From NCBI GenBank assembly GCA_002353975.1, contig DEKQ01000076.1, positions 345-12,143 on the forward strand: a stretch of DNA of 11,799 bases, in the 5' to 3' direction. Shown here in pieces: positions 1 to 6,844 of the stretch. Position 1 is the stretch's first letter. Each line of letters opens with the position of its first letter. The position numbers were made by a program, and so were the translations under genes. The notes beneath the pieces were generated by a model, which saw only the letters and a list, made by a program, of their open reading frames with translations, searched no databases and was not told where the DNA came from. This stretch comes from Prevotellaceae bacterium UBA2718. Lineage in GTDB: Bacteria; Bacteroidota; Bacteroidia; Bacteroidales; Bacteroidaceae.

Positions 1-1415
1 GTACCGATACCACAGATGAAGAGGTTCAGCACCTTGTATTCTGACAGGAAGAATGAGTCGTGTATCACGTTCAGCGACTTCCTCAGGAACTCCGAACGCA
101 CCACGAATGATATGTTGGTCTCTGATGCTCCCTGCGCACAGGCGATGATTGAAATGCCTGAGCGTCCCAGACAGCCGAACAGCTTGCCTGCAATACCCGG
201 AGTCTGCTTCATGTTCTCGCCCACGATGGCGATGGTTGCCAGACCCTTCTCGGCCTTCATCGGGTACATAGCACCCATCTCTATCTCCTTGGCAAAGACC
301 TCGTTGAGCACTCTTACAGCCTCGTCGGCATCCTGCTCCCTCACGCCGATAGACGTAGAGTTCTCTGATGATGCCTGCGATACCATGAATACCGAGATGC
401 CGTTCTGTGCCAGTGATGTGAAGATGCGTTGGTTGACGCCTATCACACCCACCATCGAGAGGCCTGTGACCGTTATCAGCGCTGTGCCGTCGATGGACGA
501 GATACCCTTGATGGGCTTATGGTCACCCTCTATCTTTTCGCGTATCACGGTGCCCGGCGCATCGGGATTGAAGGTGTTCTTCACCTTGATAGGTATGTTC
601 TTCACACATACGGGATATATCGTGGGCGGATAGATTACCTTCGCACCAAAGTTGCACAGCTCCATCGCCTCTACGAAACTCAGTTCCCTGATGGGGTAGG
701 CGGAGCTGATGACGCGTGGGTCGGCAGTCATAAAGCCATCCACGTCAGTCCATATCTCAAGGGCCTCGGCATCGAGTGCTGCTGCTATGATAGCCGCAGT
801 ATAGTCAGAGCCGCCGCGCCCAAGGTTCGTTGTCTCGCCGCTTGCTATGTCCTTCGAGATAAATCCCGGCACGAGCGATATGCGGGGCAGGGGAGAGAAT
901 GTCTCTTTTACCAGCTCGTTAGTACGTTCCGTTGCCAGCACGTTGCGGCCTTGCTTCCGCTCCGTCTTTATGAAGTTGCGTGAATCAAACCATCGCGCAC
1001 CCTTCACGAGTGTTGCCACGATATTACTGCTCAGGCGCTCACCGTAGGCCACAATGGCATCCTGCGTCTTGGGCGATATGTCGTGTATCAGGTAAACGCC
1101 GAAATACAGGCTGCGCAACTGTTCCAGCAGCGCGTCGATAGTGTTGAACAGCCGCTCTCTGTCGGCGGCATCAGTTATGATAGTGTCAATCATCTTGTGG
1201 TGGCGATCCACAATAGCCTCAAACTCTTCACGGTAACGCTCATCGCCGGCAAGTGCCAAGCGCGACGTCTCCAACAGTTTGTCCGTAATGCCTCCCAGGG
1301 CACTAACCACCACAATGCAAGGTTGCTTTTTTGCCTCATGCTCCACAATCTGCTTGAGGCTCAGAATACTCTCTACGGAACCAACGCTTGTTCCGCCAAA
1401 TTTTAATACTTTCAT
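1..1415 (-). CDS. thrA: Bifunctional aspartokinase / homoserine dehydrogenase I (5' part; runs off window)
   Basis: The first enzyme of the aspartate family pathway phosphorylates aspartate, and its second domain reduces aspartate semialdehyde to homoserine. The reverse complement from ATG 1415 reads MKVLKFGGTSVG, the aspartokinase nucleotide-binding start. It continues open for 471 codons to the window edge. NLGRGGSDYTAA near residue 200 is the kinase active-site/aspartate region. Two ACT regulatory repeats follow: one around ITVTGLSMVGVIG (with SVFMVSQASSENSTS), the second around IAIVGENMKQTPGIAGKLF (with IIACAQGASETNISFVV). The last visible residues, LNLFICGIGT, are the first strand and glycine loop of the dehydrogenase Rossmann fold. 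This shows it is the fused ThrA type rather than a stand-alone LysC. About 340 dehydrogenase residues are expected outside the window. The ACT repeats suggest feedback control, probably by threonine (known for the family; ligand not provable here). It is divergent from the M48 gene. Confidence 0.96.
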   Translation of the reverse strand, partial: MKVLKFGGTSVGSVESILSLKQIVEHEAKKQPCIVVVSALGGITDKLLETSRLALAGDERYREEFEAIVDRHHKMIDTIITDAADRERLFNTIDALLEQLRSLYFGVYLIHDISPKTQDAIVAYGERLSSNIVATLVKGARWFDSRNFIKTERKQGRNVLATERTNELVKETFSPLPRISLVPGFISKDIASGETTNLGRGGSDYTAAIIAAALDAEALEIWTDVDGFMTADPRVISSAYPIRELSFVEAMELCNFGAKVIYPPTIYPVCVKNIPIKVKNTFNPDAPGTVIREKIEGDHKPIKGISSIDGTALITVTGLSMVGVIGVNQRIFTSLAQNGISVFMVSQASSENSTSIGVREQDADEAVRVLNEVFAKEIEMGAMYPMKAEKGLATIAIVGENMKQTPGIAGKLFGCLGRSGISIIACAQGASETNISFVVRSEFLRKSLNVIHDSFFLSEYKVLNLFICGIG

Positions 1416-1433
1416 GTCCTTTTTTTGATGATT

Positions 1434-1464
1434 AAAACTCCCCCTTACGATGGGGGAGGGTTTT
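1434..1464 (-). promoter_or_regulatory. GC-rich hairpin in the thrA leader
   Basis: On the minus strand CTCCCCC and GGGGGAG (plus coordinates 1452-1458 and 1438-1444) form a perfect 7-bp stem with a 7-nt loop. AAAA and TTTT can extend it across a 2-nt CC bulge. It lies inside the predicted leader, ending about 20 nt before the ATG, and is followed by TTTTAATC, only a weak U-run. It could be an attenuator-like or mRNA-stability hairpin, or a degenerate REP-like G/C-rich palindrome of the kind scattered in Bacteroidetes intergenic DNA. The hairpin is seen; the role is inferred. Confidence 0.45.
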
Positions 1465-1485
1465 GACCTTTATACAAATCGGGTG

Positions 1486-1516
1486 CGAAGGTACGACTAT
1501 TTTTTCAAATATGCAA
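1486..1516 (-). promoter_or_regulatory. Probable thrA promoter (Bacteroidetes type)
   Basis: On the minus strand CTTG (TTG at 1516-1514) is followed after 20 bp by TACCTTCG (1493-1486), one mismatch from the Bacteroidetes -7 element TAnnTTTG. This predicts a start near 1479 and a leader of about 65 nt before the ATG at 1415. The spacing equals that of the other three promoters in the window, which strengthens a match that is imperfect on its own. Confidence 0.55.
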
Positions 1517-1674
1517 GAAAAGCATCGCCAAAATTCGTGCTCTCTCGTGCGTTATTTGCGGCCACGGGTGACCGCGCTCCGAAATACGCGCTGATTTTGA
1601 AGGTTCGAAAATCACTTTTGACTAAAAAATCGGCAAAAATTGAGCAAAGTGTAAAAATCAGTTTGCGTGCGCTC
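1517..1674. other. Central part of the 351-bp divergent intergenic region; nothing recognised
   Basis: Between the thrA and M48 promoters lies about 160 bp without a credible gene. Short ORFs exist on both strands here but lack family signatures and overlap the promoters. The only structure I see is a weak CACTTT/AAAGTG inverted pair (1613-1618 and 1646-1651) with a 27-nt loop, not convincing as a terminator or regulatory RNA. It may hold upstream regulatory sites for either divergent gene. Confidence 0.4.
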
Positions 1675-1705
1675 TTGCGTATGTCGTGACTTATTAGTAC
1701 TTTTG
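1675..1705 (+). promoter_or_regulatory. Promoter of the M48 lipoprotein gene
   Basis: TTG at 1675-1677 is followed after 20 bp by TACTTTTG (1698-1705), an exact TAnnTTTG -7 element. The predicted start near 1712 leaves a leader of about 55 nt, very A-rich just before the ATG at 1767, as is usual for Bacteroidetes genes without a Shine-Dalgarno site. Confidence 0.7.
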
Positions 1706-1766
1706 CACGCGAAAAAAAACAGTATAGTACGCGAACAGAGAATTTCCATAAAAAAATAAACAAAAT

Positions 1767-2576
1767 ATGAAACAACTGAAGTTATTTATCGTTACTCTGT
1801 TGGTTGCGGCGCTCAGCGGCTGCGGCACCACAAACACAGTACCCATCACGGGCAGAAAACAGAATCTGCTGGTGAGCGACGGCGAGATGCTGAGCCTCTC
1901 TACGCAGCAGTATCAGGAGTTTATGAAGACTGCCAAACTCTCTACCAACGCCAACAATACCGCTATGGTAAAGCGCGTGGGAGAGCGTCTGGCCAGTGCC
2001 GTGGTGACCTATCTGAAAGCCAACGGTATGGCTAATGAGGTGGCAAACTACAAGTGGACGTTCAACCTGGTGCAGGACAAGCAGGTGAACGCATGGTGTA
2101 TGCCCGGCGGACTCATCGTGGTCTATGAGGGTTTGCTGCCGGTGACGCAAAACGAAGCATCGCTTGCCATCGTGCTGGGCCACGAGATTGCCCATGCCGT
2201 AGCAAAGCATTCTGCCGAGCAGCTGAGCACTAAGATGAAGCAGCAGTATGGCGCACAGATAGGTGCTGCCGTGCTTGGAAGCGTGGGGGTAAGTTCCACC
2301 GCGACGAGCATCATACAGCTTGCAGCATCGCAGGGCTTCTACCTCTCAAACCTGAAGTATTCGCGCAGCAACGAGTCAGAGGCCGACCACATGGGACTCA
2401 TCTTCGCCGCTATGGCAGGATACGACCCACAGGTGGCTGTCTCATTCTGGCAGCGCATGGCAGCCAGCAGCACATCAAAGACTGCCGAGTTCCTGAGCGA
2501 CCACCCATCAGACGCATCGCGCATCAAGAACATCCAGGCCTGGATGCCAGAGGCGCTGAAATACTATAAGAAGTAA
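1767..2576 (+). CDS. M48-family zinc metalloprotease, outer-envelope lipoprotein (LoiP/YggG-like)
   Basis: A periplasm-facing zinc endopeptidase of 269 aa, probably degrading or processing envelope proteins. The N-terminus is a lipoprotein signal with lipobox LSGC (Cys19). It is followed by PITGRKQ (residues 26-32), a conserved stretch of this lipoprotein subgroup. The zinc motif HEIAH is at 139-143, with E140 as the catalytic base. The third ligand is probably E203 in the ESEAD motif (203-207). A C-terminal SDHPSDASRI segment (244-253) matches the usual family end. No TPR domain follows, so it resembles E. coli LoiP more than BepA. It is a single-gene unit with its own promoter. Nothing is missing from the catalytic set; the substrate cannot be read from sequence. 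Confidence 0.93.
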   Translation: MKQLKLFIVTLLVAALSGCGTTNTVPITGRKQNLLVSDGEMLSLSTQQYQEFMKTAKLSTNANNTAMVKRVGERLASAVVTYLKANGMANEVANYKWTFNLVQDKQVNAWCMPGGLIVVYEGLLPVTQNEASLAIVLGHEIAHAVAKHSAEQLSTKMKQQYGAQIGAAVLGSVGVSSTATSIIQLAASQGFYLSNLKYSRSNESEADHMGLIFAAMAGYDPQVAVSFWQRMAASSTSKTAEFLSDHPSDASRIKNIQAWMPEALKYYKK

Positions 2577-2580
2577 AAAA

Positions 2581-2602
2581 GAAAAGCGCTTCTGCGCCTT
2601 TC
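2581..2602 (+). terminator. Possible weak terminator hairpin after the M48 gene
   Basis: Immediately after the stop codon, GAAA-a-GCGC and GCGC-c-TTTC pair around the loop TTCT: 8 bp with one A/C mismatch. The 3' U-run is only three bases, so termination would be weak unless assisted by the larger hairpin 15 nt downstream. Confidence 0.35.
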
Positions 2603-2617
2603 AATGTAACATACAAG

Positions 2618-2652
2618 ACGACCCCGTGAGGCACTTAGCCCCACGGGGTCGT
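2618..2652 (+). repeat. Strong 11-bp perfect hairpin downstream of the M48 gene
   Basis: ACGACCCCGTG (2618-2628) pairs perfectly with CACGGGGTCGT (2642-2652). Inside the 13-nt loop, GGC and GCC (2630-2632, 2638-2640) can add three more pairs. No T-run follows on either strand, so it is not a canonical intrinsic terminator. It may stabilise the M48 mRNA 3' end or be a small palindromic repeat unit. An 8-bp direct repeat CAATGTAA (2602-2609 and 2675-2682) flanks it. Confidence 0.5.
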
Positions 2653-2679
2653 AGCATATAGACGGTCACATTACCAATG

Positions 2680-2700
2680 TAAGTTACGATTAAGTTATGA
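2680..2700 (+). promoter_or_regulatory. Tandem 11-bp-spaced direct repeat, candidate activator site
   Basis: TAAGTTACGA (2680-2689) is followed at exactly 11 bp by TAAGTTATGA (2691-2700): 9 of 10 bases match, on the same face of the helix. It sits about 50 bp upstream of the -33 element of the downstream promoter, where activators that bind direct repeats (AraC family, hybrid two-component regulators) often act. The first copy also lies in a small palindrome, GTAA-g-TTAC (2679-2687). The binding role is inferred. Confidence 0.4.
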
Positions 2701-2749
2701 GATGTGCAAGAGAAAGAACTTGTTTTTTTCCATGTCTGGTTAGGATTAT

Positions 2750-2780
2750 TTGGTACTTCCATTTATTTTATGTAACTTTG
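2750..2780 (+). promoter_or_regulatory. Promoter of the GH78 fusion operon
   Basis: TTTG (2749-2752) is followed after 20 bp by TAACTTTG (2773-2780), an exact TAnnTTTG -7 element. The predicted start near 2787 gives a leader of about 34 nt before the ATG at 2821. AAAGGA lies 13-14 nt before the ATG, rather far for a functional Shine-Dalgarno site. Confidence 0.72.
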
Positions 2781-2820
2781 AGCCCGTGTAATGAAAATAG
2801 AGAAAAGGAATTAACCAACG

Positions 2821-5800
2821 ATGCAAGATATGTTCAGTTCACGTAAGCTACATTGGATAAGGACAGGCAGAAGTGCTATTGCCTGTCTGTTGTTGCTATG
2901 TTCTCTGTCATTGGGGGCGCAGGACTATACCGCTGACAATCATTGGAAAGGGCAGTGGATAGGGCTTGACCGCCTGTTGCCAGGTGAGGACCTGACGAAT
3001 AAGACCCGCGTGAATGCACGCTATCTGCGAACGACTGTCTCCTTAGGCGACAAGGCGATACAGAAGGCGGAGGTGGTGATTGCCGCTGTGGGCTATTATG
3101 AGCTGTATGTCAACGGGCAGCGCATAGACAACGGCGTGCTGAAGCCACAGCAGACAGACAGCAGGAAGTCCGTGATATTCAACCGCATAGATGTGACGGC
3201 GGCACTAAACACCCTGACTGCAAGCAGAGAACTGCCCCTGATGGTGGTGCTCGGCAACGGTCGCGCCGTGCCTATGAGATATGTGAAGCACAGCAAATGC
3301 CCGTTCTTCGGATTTCCGAAGGTGAGGATGGACCTTATGGTGACATACGCTGACGGTAAGGTGCAGCGCTTCGGCACAAGTCCCAAAACATGGGAGGTGA
3401 CTGCCGAGGGCCCGATAAGATGGAACAACGAGTATGACGGCGAGGTATATGATGCCACTCGCGAGGGTTTCATGCAGGACTCTGCCCTGTGGCAGGCTGC
3501 GGAGCTGGCAGAGGTGCCTATAGGCGAGCTAAGGATGGCGGAGGTGCCTAACCAGCAAGCCCGTGAGCTGACGCAGTATGAGTATGGCAAAGGGCTGAGG
3601 CCTGTACTCGTGAGACGCACGGCAGAAGGTGCCATCTTTGACCTGCAGCAGAACATTGCAGGCTATGTGGCGCTGAACGTGGGTGACAGGCATGCTGACA
3701 CAATACGCGTGAAGTATGCCGAGCGCCTGAATCCTGACTCAACTCTCTACATCGCCAATCTGCGTGACGCGGAGACGGAGGACACTTACATAGCCCCCAG
3801 CCAACTCTCCCCGAGGGTTAAGGAGCGTGATGAGTTGTGGTGGCATCCTACGTTTGTGTATCACGGTGGACGATACGTGGAGGTGAAAGGCAAGAAGGAC
3901 GTCACGGCAGATGATATACGAGCCTACGTGGTGAGCGATGACATGGAGGACATAGGTCACTTTGCCTCCAGCAACGCCACGCTGAACGCCATATACCGCA
4001 ACGCCTGGTGGGGCATCAAGGACAACTATCACGGCTTCCCCACCGACTGTCCGCAGCGCAACGAACGCCAGCCGTGGTTAGGAGACCGCACAGCAGGCTC
4101 ATTGGGAGAGAGCTATCTCTTTGACAATAACGCGTTCTATACCCGCTGGATGCAGGACATTTGCGACGCACAGCGATATGACGGGTGCATACCCGATGTT
4201 GCTCCGGCATTCTGGAACTACTATTCTGACGATGTGACGTGGCCCGCGTGCCTGCCGTTCACGTGCGAGATGCTGTACGAGCAGTTCGGTAACGACACCG
4301 CCATACGCCGCTCATACCCATATATAAAAAGGTGGATAGAGCACATCAGAAGGGAATATGAGAAGGATGGCATAGTGACTAAGGACAAATACGGCGACTG
4401 GTGTATGCCGCCCGAGAGACCCGAGCTGATACACTCAGAGGACCCGGCACGCAAGACCGACGGGGCATTGATAGCCACGGCCTACATGATACACATCATG
4501 CAGCAGATGAGCCGCTTTGCCGAAGTGTGCGGAATATCCTCAGAGAGCGAAATGTGGAAACGCGAGGCTGAGACCATGAAGGAGGCTTTCAACAGGCGTT
4601 TCCTGCACAACGGAGGCAAGACATCGCCGGTGCCGGGACATCCGCTGTACCCGGACTCCGTGTATTATGGCAACAATACCGCCACGGCAAACATTCTGGC
4701 TCTGGCCTTTGGCATAGCACCAGAGGAGTGCCGACAGAACATTATAAATAATGTGGTGAGGAATATCATCGTAGATAACGGTGGCCACGTGTCTTGCGGG
4801 GTGATAGGCATATCGCACCTACTGCGCACTCTGACGCGCAACGGTTATGGCGACGTGGCTTTCCTGCTGGCTACCAACACGTCATATCCTTCGTGGGGAT
4901 ACATGGCAGAGCACGGTGCCACGACGATATGGGAACTGTGGAACGGCGATACGGCCAACCCTGCCATGAACTCTGGCAACCACGTGATGCTGCTCGGCGA
5001 CCTGCTGGCGTGGTGCTATCAGGACCTGGGCGGCATAAAGAATGCCCCTGGAAGCGTAGGCTATGAGCGGCTGCTGATGGAGCCGGACTTCACCATTCAG
5101 GACCTTGACAGCATCTCATGCAGCTACAGGACGCCCCGCGGACTCGTGACCTCTCGGTGGAGGAAGACGCTGGAGCAGCTGCACTGGGAGGTAACTTTGC
5201 CGCAAGGTGTCAGTGCCACTTGCGTGATGCCGGGAGGAGAGAGGCGCGAGATAAGCCGTTCGATGGTCTTTGATGTTAAGATACCAATGAGGCATGAGGC
5301 CATCGGGGAGGATGAGTTCGTATATGACCATAGCATATATCCCGAGACCCATTCCGCATCAATCGTGGAACTGAGTGACGGCACGCTGCTTACCACCTAT
5401 TTCGGCGGCACAAAGGAGCGCAATCCTGACGTGTGCATATACACCCAACGCAAGGAAAAGGGACTGAAAGGATGGCAGGCACCGGTGTTGGTAGCAGATG
5501 GAGTCTTTGACCCTGAGAGCGATGAAGCGGCCCTGGCAGGAGTGTCGGGGATAGACTCCACGGACCTGCATGAGGCTGACTATGGCGTTAAGGGGCTGCG
5601 CTATCGTAAGGCTTGCTGGAACCCTGTGCTCTTTGAGATGCCCGACGGCGAGGTGTGGCTGTTCTATAAGATAGGCCGCAACGTGCCTGACTGGACGGGA
5701 TGGGTGGTGAAGTCGAAGGATGGCGGCAAGACATGGGGCAAGCGCGAGCCGCTGCCAAAGGGATTCTTAGGTCCGATAAAGAACAAACCGCTGCTCGTGG

Positions 5801-6408
5801 GTGATGACCTGATATGCCCTTCTTCCACAGAGGCAAATGGATGGACCGTGCACTTTGAGCACTATAACCTGAAGACAGGAGAATGGAAGATGACTGCACC
5901 GGCGCAGACTGACAGCGTGCTATGCATACAGCCATCTCTGCTGACGCTGGAAGACGGTACGTTGCTTGCTGTGGCGCGCACCCGCCCTACGAAAGCCCAG
6001 CGTGAGGGACGCGACCAGCGCAGCGGACGTATAGCGGCGTGCCAGAGCAAGGACGGAGGATGGACATGGAGCCCGCTGGGTTTCGTGGACTATCCTAACA
6101 ATCAGTCGGGCATAGATGCCGTGACGCTGAGGGAGCCAATCAAGGTGTCTCAGGAGCTGAAGAAGGTGCGCCACGTGATGATATGCAATAATTTCGGTAC
6201 GTTGCCCGGCACTAACAAGGGTCCGCGGACACCATTGTCGCTGGCAGTAAGCGAGGACGGGCTGCATTGGCACCATTGGATGACGCTTGAGGATTCGCCC
6301 ATCAGTCAGTACTCCTATCCCAGCATCATACAGGGCCGTGACGGACGCTTGCATTGTGTCTATACATGGCGCAGGCAAAGAATATCATATAAAATGATTA
6401 AACCTTAG
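2821..6408 (+). CDS. Secreted GH78 alpha-L-rhamnosidase fused to a sialidase-like BNR/Asp-box module
   Basis: This 1195-aa two-module protein probably acts on rhamnose-containing plant polysaccharide in the periplasm or at the cell surface. A signal peptide (hydrophobic 19-32) likely ends at LGA-Q, residues 31-34; Met4 is an alternative start. A GH78 N-terminal beta domain (about 42-240), a second beta domain (about 260-372), an (alpha/alpha)6 catalytic barrel (about 377-738) and a C-terminal beta domain (to about 822) follow. GH78 active-site residues are present: D409, E415 (general acid) and D422 in the DCPQRNER...GD motif, and E705 (general base) in TTIWELW. Residues 833-1195 match the COG4692/BNR_2 sialidase-superfamily pattern: HSASIVEL (844-851), Asp-boxes at 965-972, 1076-1083 and a degenerate one at 1144-1150, NNQSGIDAV (1093-1101), YTWRR (1181-1185). 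No GH33 RIP motif is visible, so true sialidase activity is doubtful. It heads an apparent operon with the next two genes. No SusC/SusD neighbour is present. Confidence 0.92.
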   Translation: MQDMFSSRKLHWIRTGRSAIACLLLLCSLSLGAQDYTADNHWKGQWIGLDRLLPGEDLTNKTRVNARYLRTTVSLGDKAIQKAEVVIAAVGYYELYVNGQRIDNGVLKPQQTDSRKSVIFNRIDVTAALNTLTASRELPLMVVLGNGRAVPMRYVKHSKCPFFGFPKVRMDLMVTYADGKVQRFGTSPKTWEVTAEGPIRWNNEYDGEVYDATREGFMQDSALWQAAELAEVPIGELRMAEVPNQQARELTQYEYGKGLRPVLVRRTAEGAIFDLQQNIAGYVALNVGDRHADTIRVKYAERLNPDSTLYIANLRDAETEDTYIAPSQLSPRVKERDELWWHPTFVYHGGRYVEVKGKKDVTADDIRAYVVSDDMEDIGHFASSNATLNAIYRNAWWGIKDNYHGFPTDCPQRNERQPWLGDRTAGSLGESYLFDNNAFYTRWMQDICDAQRYDGCIPDVAPAFWNYYSDDVTWPACLPFTCEMLYEQFGNDTAIRRSYPYIKRWIEHIRREYEKDGIVTKDKYGDWCMPPERPELIHSEDPARKTDGALIATAYMIHIMQQMSRFAEVCGISSESEMWKREAETMKEAFNRRFLHNGGKTSPVPGHPLYPDSVYYGNNTATANILALAFGIAPEECRQNIINNVVRNIIVDNGGHVSCGVIGISHLLRTLTRNGYGDVAFLLATNTSYPSWGYMAEHGATTIWELWNGDTANPAMNSGNHVMLLGDLLAWCYQDLGGIKNAPGSVGYERLLMEPDFTIQDLDSISCSYRTPRGLVTSRWRKTLEQLHWEVTLPQGVSATCVMPGGERREISRSMVFDVKIPMRHEAIGEDEFVYDHSIYPETHSASIVELSDGTLLTTYFGGTKERNPDVCIYTQRKEKGLKGWQAPVLVADGVFDPESDEAALAGVSGIDSTDLHEADYGVKGLRYRKACWNPVLFEMPDGEVWLFYKIGRNVPDWTGWVVKSKDGGKTWGKREPLPKGFLGPIKNKPLLVGDDLICPSSTEANGWTVHFEHYNLKTGEWKMTAPAQTDSVLCIQPSLLTLEDGTLLAVARTRPTKAQREGRDQRSGRIAACQSKDGGWTWSPLGFVDYPNNQSGIDAVTLREPIKVSQELKKVRHVMICNNFGTLPGTNKGPRTPLSLAVSEDGLHWHHWMTLEDSPISQYSYPSIIQGRDGRLHCVYTWRRQRISYKMIKP

Positions 6409-6434
6409 ACGACATAGTGCGTCATAAGAGTGCT

Positions 6435-6839
6435 ATGAAGATAAATTTTGACATACCTTATGAGAACAAAGGTGCCTGGAAGGTGCCCGAAGGATATTTT
6501 GATGCGCTGCCTGACAGGGTGATGAGCCGCATAGAGCAAGCGTCAAAGATTTCTGACACCGGAGAGAGCACAGAGAGCAAGAAACGTGCGCGCATCTTCT
6601 CCCTGCCGCGGCGCGTGGTGGGATATGCCGCCGCAGCATGTGTGGCAGCAGGAGTGGTGCTCACAGTAGCCCTGAATGGCACATTCACCAAGTCGGCAAC
6701 GCCACAGAACATGGTAGCAACGCAGAAAACCGCGGTGACGACAGAAAGCGAAACCTACAGCGAGGAGTTCAGGCAGGACTGCTATGAGTATGCAATGGTA
6801 GATGCCGACGATGTGTATGACTATATAATAGAGGATTAA
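6435..6839 (+). CDS. Small single-pass membrane protein of the ECF anti-sigma-like VPEGYFD family
   Basis: A 134-aa protein counted from ATG 6435. An in-frame GTG at 6417 would add six residues, but the ATG gives the family-like start MKINFDIPYENKG. Visible parts are a cytoplasmic segment with VPEGYFDALPDRVMSRI (residues 17-33), a basic stretch, one membrane segment (about 61-80), a Thr/Ser-rich linker and an acidic C-terminus with YEYAMVDADDVYDYI (117-131). In Bacteroidetes, proteins of this pattern usually lie between an ECF sigma factor gene and a Spy-like gene, and are thought to act as anti-sigma or sensor partners; that role is inferred. Here the Spy-like gene follows 5 bp after the stop, but the upstream neighbour (26 bp) is the glycosidase and not a sigma factor. 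No promoter is visible in the gap, so co-transcription with the glycosidase is likely. Confidence 0.75.
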   Translation: MKINFDIPYENKGAWKVPEGYFDALPDRVMSRIEQASKISDTGESTESKKRARIFSLPRRVVGYAAAACVAAGVVLTVALNGTFTKSATPQNMVATQKTAVTTESETYSEEFRQDCYEYAMVDADDVYDYIIED

Positions 6840-6844
6840 GAAAT

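Noticed and set aside
16..1406. Plus-strand ORFs across the thrA region
   Set aside because: They are shadows of thrA, whose reverse-strand translation is continuous and matches aspartokinase motifs throughout.
1450..1775. Short ORFs on both strands inside the thrA/M48 intergenic region
   Set aside because: They have no recognisable domain, overlap two promoters and each other, and have low-complexity K/R/F-rich translations typical of AT-rich noncoding DNA.
5300..6408. The C-terminal BNR module as a true GH33 sialidase
   Set aside because: Asp-boxes and the propeller pattern are clear, but no RIP motif or assignable arginine triad is visible, and HSASIVEL at the start is typical of the COG4692 group; so I call it sialidase-like only.
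6417..6434. GTG start six codons upstream for the anti-sigma-like gene
   Set aside because: The ATG at 6435 gives the better family-like N-terminus (MKINFDIPYENKG) and GTG starts are rare; the extra residues look unrelated.
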